From the NCBI GenBank assembly GCA_963811705.1, contig CAWESL010000002.1:186001-250000 (forward strand): a stretch of 64,000 bases of DNA, in the 5' to 3' direction. This document shows, piece by piece, positions 33,771-41,592 of the stretch. The translations under genes and the position numbers were made by a program. Under the pieces are notes generated by a model that did no database searches, had not been told where the DNA came from, and saw nothing but the letters and a program-made list of their open reading frames with translations. How positions within the stretch are numbered: the first letter of the stretch is position 1; each line of letters begins with the position of its first letter. The stretch is from DATJPR01 sp963811705 (GTDB lineage Bacteria > Bacteroidota > Ignavibacteria > UBA10030 > UBA6906).

Positions 33771-35924
33771 ATGCAAAAAATGCCACTGTTTTTCTCGTTC
33801 CTCTTCTTCTTGGCTCTCCTTTCTTTGACTCCATCCCGCCTCACCGCGCAAACGACATGGAATCACGCGGCCATGTTTGATGGAACCGGCTACGTTGCCA
33901 TTCCGCATTCCACCTCGTTGAACATTACCGGCAGTTTCACTCTTGAAGCTTGGGTGAAAACGACCTCCACGGGAAGCGTGACTGTGGTCGGCGATAATGA
34001 GTATCGTCTTCTTATCGACAACGGCGTCGGGAGAATCCAGTTCAACAACTCCACGTACCTTGAAGGGACAAAGAAGCTCAACGACGGCAATTGGAATCAC
34101 ATCGCTTGTGTCTTTAACAACGCGGCCAAGATCGTCACGTTCTACGTGAACGGCGCCCTCGACACTTTGGGCTCTGCGACCACCGTTCCCTCGAGCGGGA
34201 CGGACTCCATCACAATCGGCAATAGCATTTACGGTCACGCCCCGGCGATGCTGGATGAGGTGCGCATTTGGAATGTTCCTCTTTCGAATTTCTCCATCAC
34301 CGCTGACCACAATTCCAGTCTGGCGGTCGGGAGCGGCGAATACGTGAACCTTGTGTTATCCATGTCGTTTCAAAGTCTCAACAACTTCGACTTCAACCTC
34401 GATCTCACGGACAAGTCGGGACACGGAAACAACGGGGTGAATCGCGGAGCAACCACGGTGGATATGTCGAACGCGCCGCCCCTCTATCTTAAGCCGAACG
34501 AATCGCTCTACCTCGACGGCGTCAATGGCTATGCAGAGGCGCCCAAAGATCCGAATTTGCCGGCGTTGGGGCCGTTCACGATCGAGGCGTGGATCTATCC
34601 CATGAATTCCGCAACGGGGAATCAACAAACGATCATTTCCCGTGAAGCAAGCGGGTTTGTCGGATATGAAATGCTCCTCACCAGCACCGGGAAGTTCGCG
34701 CTCATTACCATGAACACGATCGGATCTTCTTCCGCAACGATACCCAGCGGGCAATGGACACACGTTGCGGTGACATATTCGTATGACGGCACCTACGCTA
34801 CCACACAGCTCTTTCTCAACGGTGTGCGGGACGGGTATTACAATGCGTCACCGATCTCCGATGTTGCAGATTCGCTCTGCATCGGCCGGTCGGCAGGGCA
34901 GACGAATTACTTCAACGGGTTTATCGACGAAGTGCGAATGTCGGGGTACGTGAAGAGTGTCGAGGATATCCGGAAGGGAATGTTCACGTCGATCGACAAT
35001 GGCAATAAACGTTCGGCGTCGAACCTCGAACTTGTCTACGGCCTCGATGGATCCGTTTATCCGACGACGTACGCCGCGCCGGCCCTCACGTTGCGTGGGA
35101 CGGCAATGTTCTCATCACTTCTCGGCGGAGCTTCAACCCCCTTGTCGCCCCTGACAAGGGATCCCGCATCCCCGGGGACCTTCCCCGACGGGTACTTTAT
35201 CAAGTCGGCGGCGAAGCGGGTTCCGGCAAGCGGAACCAACGAAGGAGCGATCGAAGACACGCTGGAGGTTTCCGAATCTGTTTCGATCAACGATCTGAAG
35301 ATCTTCGTCGGGCTCAACCACTCGAACGAGAGCAGCCTCGAGATGACATTGTTCTCCCCGGCGGGGGATTCAGTGACTTTTTGGAATCTCGATTTCCAAT
35401 CGGTGTATGTCAACGGGGTAGCCACAATCTTTTCCGATGCTGCCGACAGCGCGATGAACCATCAGTATCTTTCGTTCACGCCGACGATCAGGCCCCACTC
35501 CCCGATCAACACGGCATTCTCCGGCAAGAACTCCGCCGGCGCGTGGCGGCTGCGCGTGTCGCAGTTAATCAACGGGTTCTCCGGGTATTTGTACGGTTGG
35601 GGTCTGGAATTCAACAACGAGACGCTGGTCAACGTCGCGCAGACTCCGCTCGTCGAGCCGGGCCGCTATGTCTTGTTCCAGGGTTATCCCAATCCTTTCA
35701 ACCCAACGACGACGATCCGGTATCAAATCCCGTCGGCGTCCCACGTCACCCTGACCGTGTACAACAGCATCGGTCAGCAGGTCGCGACGCTGGTCGATGG
35801 TGAGATGGCCCCGGGAGAACATCAGGTGACGTTCGGCGGGAACGACCTGGCGTCGGGGGTGTATTTCTATACGATGAAAGCGGGTGCGTTCATACAAACG
35901 CGTAAGCTTGTATTGGTAAAATAA
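33771..35924 (+). CDS. LamG/P-domain surface protein with T9SS tail
   Basis: Secreted protein of 717 residues. Signal peptide about 1-26. Two concanavalin/LamG-like domains (about 30-190 and 240-400) share the pattern of FTLEAWV/FTIEAWI and W-x-H-V/I. A proprotein-convertase P-domain (about 480-615) contains ITDLKIF-like NDLKIFVGLNHSNES and SAGAWRLRV. A T9SS type A sorting domain covers the last 80 residues (GYPNPFNPTTTIRYQIP, GVYFYTM). ATG 33771 has AGGAG upstream. Likely a surface adhesin or glycan binder; no catalytic domain. Confidence 0.9.
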   Translation: MQKMPLFFSFLFFLALLSLTPSRLTAQTTWNHAAMFDGTGYVAIPHSTSLNITGSFTLEAWVKTTSTGSVTVVGDNEYRLLIDNGVGRIQFNNSTYLEGTKKLNDGNWNHIACVFNNAAKIVTFYVNGALDTLGSATTVPSSGTDSITIGNSIYGHAPAMLDEVRIWNVPLSNFSITADHNSSLAVGSGEYVNLVLSMSFQSLNNFDFNLDLTDKSGHGNNGVNRGATTVDMSNAPPLYLKPNESLYLDGVNGYAEAPKDPNLPALGPFTIEAWIYPMNSATGNQQTIISREASGFVGYEMLLTSTGKFALITMNTIGSSSATIPSGQWTHVAVTYSYDGTYATTQLFLNGVRDGYYNASPISDVADSLCIGRSAGQTNYFNGFIDEVRMSGYVKSVEDIRKGMFTSIDNGNKRSASNLELVYGLDGSVYPTTYAAPALTLRGTAMFSSLLGGASTPLSPLTRDPASPGTFPDGYFIKSAAKRVPASGTNEGAIEDTLEVSESVSINDLKIFVGLNHSNESSLEMTLFSPAGDSVTFWNLDFQSVYVNGVATIFSDAADSAMNHQYLSFTPTIRPHSPINTAFSGKNSAGAWRLRVSQLINGFSGYLYGWGLEFNNETLVNVAQTPLVEPGRYVLFQGYPNPFNPTTTIRYQIPSASHVTLTVYNSIGQQVATLVDGEMAPGEHQVTFGGNDLASGVYFYTMKAGAFIQTRKLVLVK

Positions 35925-35976
35925 GGAATCATGCAGGTGGCGTTGCCCTTGGGACGAGATCTCACTGTCCCCGAGT

Positions 35977-36981
35977 TCAATCGTCCCGCCTTTCGCTGTC
36001 GAGCCGCGCCATTTGCTGCGCGCCGTAGCGATCGCCGGCGACGGAATTCGGGGGTACGAATCGATCGATGGCCGCGAGATCTTCCGCCGAGAACGTCATT
36101 GCCAACGCCCCGAGCGCTTCGTCAAGCTGCTTTCGAGTGCGTGCGCCGATAAGCGGCATGATGTCGCGCCCGCGGGACGCCACCCACGCAATGGCCAGTT
36201 GCGCGGGCGTTACCCTTTTCGCTTCCGCCATCGACCGGAGCTGATCCACCAGCACCAAATTTCGATCGATGTTGGGCCCGGTGAACCGTGGCAGGTGGGC
36301 CCGCATATCACCGGCACCTGCCGTACGGTTCTTCGACCAATTCCCGCTGAGAAGTCCCCGTGAAAGAACACCATACGCGGTAATCCCTATGCCAAGCGCG
36401 CGACATTCCGCGAGGATCCCGTGCTCGATGCTCCGCGAAAAGATGGAGTACTCGATCTGGAGGTCAACAATGGGGTGGACCTTCGCGGCGCGCCGAATGG
36501 TATCCTTTCCTACCTCGGAAAGACCGATGTGCCGAACGTATCCGGCCTGGACCATCTCGGCGATGGCGCCAATGGTCTCTTCAATTGGCACCTCGGGATC
36601 AAGCCGGGCAGGACGATAGATGTCGATATAGTCCGTCCCCAGACGCGTCAGCGAATGCGCCAGGAAGTTCTTTACCGCTGTCGGTCTTCCGTCGAAGCCT
36701 GTCATCCGGCCCGCCGGGTCTCGTAGCCCACCGAATTTGACGCTCAGCCGGACCTGATCCCGCTTCCGTCCGCGCAGCGCTTCCCGGATGAGCAATTCAT
36801 TGTGCCCCGTCCCGTAGAAATCGCCGGTGTCAAGAAGCGAAATCCCGTGGTCGAGCGCCGCATGGATCGTCGCGATGCTTTCCGTTTCGTCCGCCGGACC
36901 GTAAACGCCGGACATCCCCATACAGCCGAGACCGAACGCTGAGACTGGGACGGTCAGACCACCAGGTTGTCGTGTTTCCAT
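35977..36981 (-). CDS. Aldo/keto reductase
   Basis: NADPH-type oxidoreductase of 334 residues covering one full aldo/keto reductase barrel. The N-terminal FGLGCMGMSGVYGP and LDTGDFYGTGHNE segments carry the catalytic Asp and Tyr, and SVKFGG carries the Lys. The segment YRPARLDP occupies the usual His position, a variant common in the AKR13/14 groups. C-terminal GARTRKQLDE binds the cofactor phosphate. ATG 36981 has AGAGG upstream. Monocistronic. Substrate unknown. Confidence 0.92.
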   Translation of the reverse strand: METRQPGGLTVPVSAFGLGCMGMSGVYGPADETESIATIHAALDHGISLLDTGDFYGTGHNELLIREALRGRKRDQVRLSVKFGGLRDPAGRMTGFDGRPTAVKNFLAHSLTRLGTDYIDIYRPARLDPEVPIEETIGAIAEMVQAGYVRHIGLSEVGKDTIRRAAKVHPIVDLQIEYSIFSRSIEHGILAECRALGIGITAYGVLSRGLLSGNWSKNRTAGAGDMRAHLPRFTGPNIDRNLVLVDQLRSMAEAKRVTPAQLAIAWVASRGRDIMPLIGARTRKQLDEALGALAMTFSAEDLAAIDRFVPPNSVAGDRYGAQQMARLDSERRDD

Positions 36982-37132
36982 AATTCCTCTTCATCTGTTG
37001 AATTCGTCGCACCTTGGCGCATCTGTTGCACGGCGAGAAACGCACCGGGAATTCGCAACAGGGAATTACCAAAGCGGTTGAGCCAGTTCCTCGATGTTGG
37101 GAAATGGCGGTTCCGAGATCCAGCATGCGCAT

Positions 37133-39607
37133 TCACAACGACGAAGACCCTGTCAGGTTCTCTTGTTGCAGGAACGCAAGATCGATGATCATTCTCTGCT
37201 CAAGTTCATGCGCCTTCGCGGAGCCGGTTGCCGGACTGGCACTCGCCGATCGCTTGATCGACTTCACCGGGCGTTCCCCCGCAACCGACCCGATGAGCGG
37301 CATGATATAATTGAGTGCCCCCATGTTTGCCGGCTCCTCCTGGACCCAGACGATCTCGCGCGCGTTTCCGTGCCGCGTCAGCTCGGCCTCCAGTGCATCG
37401 CCGGGAAACCGATACAGTTGTTCGATCAATACAACGGCAGTCGTGGTATCATGTCTTCGCTTCCTTTCCATCCGAAGCTCACGTCCGATCTTTCCCGTGC
37501 AGAGGACCACCCGCGCTGCGTTCTGCACGTCGAGATCGGGAAGGACAGGTCGAAATCCGCCGGTCGCAAATTCGTTCAGCTTCGAGCTTGCATCTGCCGA
37601 CCGCAACATACTTTTGGGGGTGAAGATGATGAGCGGCTTGCGCCATTTTCGGAGCGCCTGACGGCGGAGGAGATGAAAGTACTGCGCTGAGGTCGACGGC
37701 TGACAGACCTGGATATTATCTTCTGCGGCCATTTGCAGGTATCTCTCAATCCTTGCGCTCGAGTGTTCCGGCCCCTGCCCTTCATACCCATGCGGCAAGA
37801 GCAATGTCAACCCGGAAAGGAGCCCCCACTTGTCCTCGGCAGCGGAGATGAATTGGTCAATGATGACCTGCGCTCCGTTTGCAAAATCGCCGAACTGCGC
37901 CTCCCAGAGCACCAGCCCGTCCGGGTATTCCCTGCTGTATCCGTACTCGAACCCCAGGACCGCCGCTTCCGAGAGTATCGAGTTGTAGATTTCGAAGCCC
38001 GATTGCGGGATCTGGCGGAGTGGGCTGAATTCCTCGCGAGTCTTCACGTCTTTCAACACGGCATGACGCTGCGCGAATGTACCGCGTCGGCTGTCCTGCC
38101 CGCTCAAGCGGACCGGGATCCCCTTCCTGAGGAGCGTCCCGAAGGCCATCAACTCCGCCGTTCCGAAGTCGATCGGCATGGTTCCGCTCTTCATTTCCGC
38201 GCGCCGGTCAATCACCCGCTTCACCTTCGGATGAATGGCAAATCCGCCGGGGAACGTCGTCAGGACGCTTAACACTTCGCGGAGGTCCCCATCGGGCACG
38301 GAAGTGTCGACTTCGAACGATTCGCTGTAGGCACCGCCAATGTAACCACGCCAATACTCCGGAAGGGTGCTCAAACGTGGTTTCTTCTTCAGTTCCCCAG
38401 CATCTGCATTTGCGGATTCATATCGCCGCTGATATTCTGCAATCTTTGGCGTGGGGTCGACACGCATCGATCCCGCATAGAGCACAGACAATGTCGGATG
38501 CTCTTTGATTCGATCGTAGAGCACCGGCTGTGTCATGCTGGGATCGTCGATCTCGCTATGTCCGTGGCGGCGGAATCCGATCAGGTCAATGACGACATCG
38601 CTCGAGAACGTCGCGCGATATTCGGAAGCCATTTTTGCGACACGCACGACAGCGTCGGGATCTTCGCTGTTGACGTGGAAAATCGGAATGGCAAGCCGTT
38701 TCGCCGCATCAGACGAGAATCGGGACGAGTACAGTTCCGCCGGAGTCGCGGTGAATCCGATCAGGTTGTTGGCAATGATGTGCACAATCCCGCCGACCGA
38801 GAAGCCCTCAAGCGAGGCGAGGCCGAGCGCTTCCGATGCGATCCCTTGTCCGGAAAACGCGGCATCTCCGTGAATCAGAATCGGGAGGACTTTTTGTCTG
38901 CCTCCATCGCCGATACGTGTCTGCTTTGCACGGACCCGGCCCATCAGGACCGGATCGACCGCCTCCAGATGACTTGGGCCGGAGACGAGACGCATTTGGA
39001 GTTGCTGCCCGTTTCGCAAAGCGTATCGCCCGGTGGCGCCGATGTGATATTTGACGTCACCGCCACCCAAGACGCTCCGCGGGTCCACATCCTCAAATTC
39101 CGCAAAGATATCGACCGGCGACGTTCCGACGATTTGCACCATCACGTTCAGCCGCCCTCGGTGACTCATGCCGACGACGGCTTCGATCGCGCCGCGATCC
39201 GCGGCGTCATTCAAGACCGTGTCGAGCAACGGGACGAGCGAGGCAAGACCTTCGATGGAGAACCGCTTCGTCCCGGGATAATGCGCCTGAATCACCTGCT
39301 CGAACACCTCCGCAGCGACGATTCTCTCGAGGATCCACGCTCGATCCGGCTGATCCGGATCCATCTCCATCTTTTCTTGAACCCAACGGCGCCGGGCGCG
39401 GTCCGGGATATGCATGAACTCCGCCCCGATCGTGCCACAGTAGATCCGTCTTCCCAGTGCGGAAAATTCATTTTCGATTTCAAGTTCCGGAAGGTTCTCC
39501 GGAACAAGAGAACCGAGCGGGTCGAGCTTCGCCGCGAGATAACCCCAACGACGGAACACGTCGAGGGCACGCTCTTCGTCAACGGTAGTTCCGAAAGTGG
39601 TCGTCAT
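37133..39607 (-). CDS. sucA: 2-oxoglutarate dehydrogenase E1 component, N-terminally short
   Basis: Thiamine diphosphate-dependent decarboxylase of the TCA cycle, 824 residues. Motifs include GMSHRGRLNVM, GDAAFSGQG, FRRHGHSEIDDPS and SGQDSRRGTFAQRH. The usual length is about 930. This protein begins immediately before the AAKLDPLG segment and so lacks the N-terminal E2-binding arm. No E2 or E3 gene is nearby. ATG 39607 lacks a Shine-Dalgarno; a 10-residue in-frame extension does not restore the missing arm. Confidence 0.93.
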   Translation of the reverse strand: MTTTFGTTVDEERALDVFRRWGYLAAKLDPLGSLVPENLPELEIENEFSALGRRIYCGTIGAEFMHIPDRARRRWVQEKMEMDPDQPDRAWILERIVAAEVFEQVIQAHYPGTKRFSIEGLASLVPLLDTVLNDAADRGAIEAVVGMSHRGRLNVMVQIVGTSPVDIFAEFEDVDPRSVLGGGDVKYHIGATGRYALRNGQQLQMRLVSGPSHLEAVDPVLMGRVRAKQTRIGDGGRQKVLPILIHGDAAFSGQGIASEALGLASLEGFSVGGIVHIIANNLIGFTATPAELYSSRFSSDAAKRLAIPIFHVNSEDPDAVVRVAKMASEYRATFSSDVVIDLIGFRRHGHSEIDDPSMTQPVLYDRIKEHPTLSVLYAGSMRVDPTPKIAEYQRRYESANADAGELKKKPRLSTLPEYWRGYIGGAYSESFEVDTSVPDGDLREVLSVLTTFPGGFAIHPKVKRVIDRRAEMKSGTMPIDFGTAELMAFGTLLRKGIPVRLSGQDSRRGTFAQRHAVLKDVKTREEFSPLRQIPQSGFEIYNSILSEAAVLGFEYGYSREYPDGLVLWEAQFGDFANGAQVIIDQFISAAEDKWGLLSGLTLLLPHGYEGQGPEHSSARIERYLQMAAEDNIQVCQPSTSAQYFHLLRRQALRKWRKPLIIFTPKSMLRSADASSKLNEFATGGFRPVLPDLDVQNAARVVLCTGKIGRELRMERKRRHDTTTAVVLIEQLYRFPGDALEAELTRHGNAREIVWVQEEPANMGALNYIMPLIGSVAGERPVKSIKRSASASPATGSAKAHELEQRMIIDLAFLQQENLTGSSSL

Positions 39608-39790
39608 TTCTGTGATCTTCGATGTACAATATTTCAACAGCTTTTTTCGAATCGCTGTTCCATTGAATCAGAATTCTCCGAACGTGGTTGCACAAGAAAC
39701 GCTTAATTTGTCCCCGAGTCGCCAAATCTCTACGTCCCCCGTTCGTCCTGTCTCCCCTTTACCCATTTTCCCCGTCATTCCAGCGCGCTC

Positions 39791-39819
39791 TTGACTTCCC
39801 CACCTATTCGACGTAAATC
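39791..39819 (+). promoter_or_regulatory. Promoter of the T9SS gene at 39873
   Basis: TTGACT (39791-39796), 17-bp spacer, TAAATC (39814-39819), about 55 bp before the ATG. Consistent with the other promoters in the window. Confidence 0.6.
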
Positions 39820-39872
39820 TTCTTCAGCACACAGAAGGAGAATTCTTTCGGTCTCTCAGGAGATTCACCGTC

Positions 39873-41369
39873 ATGACTCGACCCTTCCTGTTGATCATCC
39901 TCGCGCTGCTTGGCCCCATGATTGCCGTCAACGTCTCCGCACAAACAAGTTCTTGGTGGTTACCCGTTGATACGCTAACACATGGTGCGTTCGACGAATT
40001 TCATCCTGTCGTCGTCCACAACACAAACACCAACGGCCAGGTAGGCGACAATCTCTGGGTCGTTTTCGAACGGAGGACAACCTCGACTTCGGACATCGTG
40101 GCCCGGAGATACCTCATCGGCCCATCTGTCTGGGATTCGACAGACTATCTCATTTCGAGAGTGAGCTCGGACTCTTCCCAATCACATCCGGACATTGGCG
40201 AACAGCAGTACTATTCATCCACCGGGCATACGCTCACCGTCGTCGGCTGGCAACAATGGGACGGGAAGCACTGGCAAATCTGGTATAGCCTGAACAGTGA
40301 TAGCTCCACGGCCTGGACGATGCCTGTTCCGCTGACGAACGGTGAAGCAAACAATACGGGCGTTCAGATTCTCGGATTCAAGGATTCATCCCTCCTGGTG
40401 TTCTGGAAACACGATTCGGCGGTGTTATCGGTGCGAATGACCCCGACAATGGTCAGTGCACCAGAAACGTTGGCAACCACGACGTCCGACACAATGGAGT
40501 TCGACGCGGCCAATATTTGGGGAACTGTTGGATTGGTCTGGACCAGCGGCCCGCAGCAGTTCTGCACGAGATTTCAGTGGACCTACGCTGACACCGGCTG
40601 GAGTCCCCCGGATACTCTGGATAAAGGGTTGGCTGTCCGGAGGCCACACTTGGTTGTGGGACCGATGCTGCCGCCTTCCTTTCTGTACGAGGGGCACTGG
40701 GGCGCCACGCAAGACCTCTTCATATCGCATGGTGGAATCGTCGCCACGAGCGACCAACTGATCGTCGACCCGGCTTCTGACGATCAAAATGCGAGAGCCT
40801 TCAGCGTTCCGATCATCATAAAACCGGATGCGAAGAAGATGATCTCACACTTCTGGTTTGACGTCTTGGTCTATGAGCGTGTTGCTCCTGGAGATTCGTC
40901 ACTTGTCTTCGAAAACTACCTGTGGTCGGATACGGTGCGGAGCACGGGGCATAATCAGAACCCGATGATTTCCTCCAAGACGGTCTACAAGAACAATCTT
41001 CACATTCTTATCGTCTGGGAGAGCAATCGATCGGGTCGATCACATATTTACAGCCGATGGGCGCGCATCGGCATAGGGGATGCACCGCAGGAGCCGGATG
41101 TTCCCGCGCACGCGACGCTGTATCAGAATTATCCGAACCCGTTCAATCCCGAAACAGTCATCAGTGGACAGTGGACAGTTGACAGTTGGGTTCGGCTGGA
41201 AGTATTCGACATCCTCGGTCGCAAAGTGGCAACCCTCGCCAATGGCAGGTACCCCTCGGGGAAATACACGTTTACATTTGACGGGACGAACCTTTCAAGT
41301 GGCACGTACCTTTGTAAACTTACCGCAGGGTCGTACTCTGTTGTGCGGAAGATGATGTTGATCCGTTGA
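39873..41369 (+). CDS. T9SS protein with BNR/propeller-like N-terminal region
   Basis: Secreted protein of 498 residues. Signal peptide about 1-23 (VNVSAQ). Residues about 25-400 are built from repeated beta motifs with W and D-x-D features (NLWVVFERR, GLVWTSGPQQF, LIVWESNRSGRSHIYSRW), suggesting a BNR-type beta-propeller. The T9SS sorting domain covers about 415-498. As in the M4 gene, it contains the SGQWTV insert encoded by heptanucleotide repeats, which points to a shared origin of the two tails. ATG 39873 has AGGAG upstream. Ligand unknown. Confidence 0.85.
   Translation: MTRPFLLIILALLGPMIAVNVSAQTSSWWLPVDTLTHGAFDEFHPVVVHNTNTNGQVGDNLWVVFERRTTSTSDIVARRYLIGPSVWDSTDYLISRVSSDSSQSHPDIGEQQYYSSTGHTLTVVGWQQWDGKHWQIWYSLNSDSSTAWTMPVPLTNGEANNTGVQILGFKDSSLLVFWKHDSAVLSVRMTPTMVSAPETLATTTSDTMEFDAANIWGTVGLVWTSGPQQFCTRFQWTYADTGWSPPDTLDKGLAVRRPHLVVGPMLPPSFLYEGHWGATQDLFISHGGIVATSDQLIVDPASDDQNARAFSVPIIIKPDAKKMISHFWFDVLVYERVAPGDSSLVFENYLWSDTVRSTGHNQNPMISSKTVYKNNLHILIVWESNRSGRSHIYSRWARIGIGDAPQEPDVPAHATLYQNYPNPFNPETVISGQWTVDSWVRLEVFDILGRKVATLANGRYPSGKYTFTFDGTNLSSGTYLCKLTAGSYSVVRKMMLIR
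41155..41189 (+). repeat. Heptanucleotide tandem repeat inside the sorting domain
   Basis: Five 7-mers, CAGTCAT, CAGTGGA, CAGTGGA, CAGTTGA and CAGTTGG. The first three are identical in sequence and position to those in the M4 gene at 9112. Confidence 0.78.
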
Positions 41370-41385
41370 CGATTGATCTCCAAGT

Positions 41386-41432
41386 CCCCCCCTCTCCCCA
41401 TCTCCCCTTTAGCGGGGCAGGGGCGCGGGGAT
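41386..41432. repeat. C/G-rich interspersed element, copy 2
   Basis: Starts 16 bp after the T9SS gene stop. Its right block (41412-41432) matches 9489-9509 with one difference, and the left C-rich part is also alike (CCCCCCTCTCC and TCTCCCC). CTCCCC can pair with GCGGGG to form a small stem that could end the T9SS transcript. Confidence 0.65.
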
Positions 41433-41441
41433 CCGGATAGG

Positions 41442-41540
41442 GATGTCGCCCTACTGGCTGACGGCAGGTATCCCGCCGGAACGTATTCGTTCACGTGCGA
41501 CGGGAGCAAGCTGTCGAGCGGCGTGTATTTGCGCGTTTGA
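41442..41540 (+). pseudogene. Stranded T9SS sorting-domain fragment
   Basis: Read from 41442, 32 codons to the TGA at 41538-41540 give DVALLADGRYPAG and FTCDGSKLSSGVYLRV, clearly the second half of a type A sorting domain. The usual final Lys-Met-Leu-Leu strand is missing. It has no start codon context and no upstream domain, so it is a remnant of a deleted gene or of a partial duplication of the preceding gene's tail. It is about 50 bp before the membrane-complex operon. Confidence 0.75.
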
Positions 41541-41592
41541 ATACGGACCGGAATCGCGTTATATTGGATATCATTTTTACGGGTCGCCGATC

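Noticed and set aside
38498..39706. Rightward open frame of 402 codons opposite sucA
   Set aside because: sucA motifs are continuous on the other strand; this frame has no recognisable feature.
41443..41592. N-terminal extension of the HyfB-like protein
   Set aside because: The open frame extends here, but this DNA encodes a T9SS-tail remnant in another frame, and the HyfB family length fits a start near 41593.
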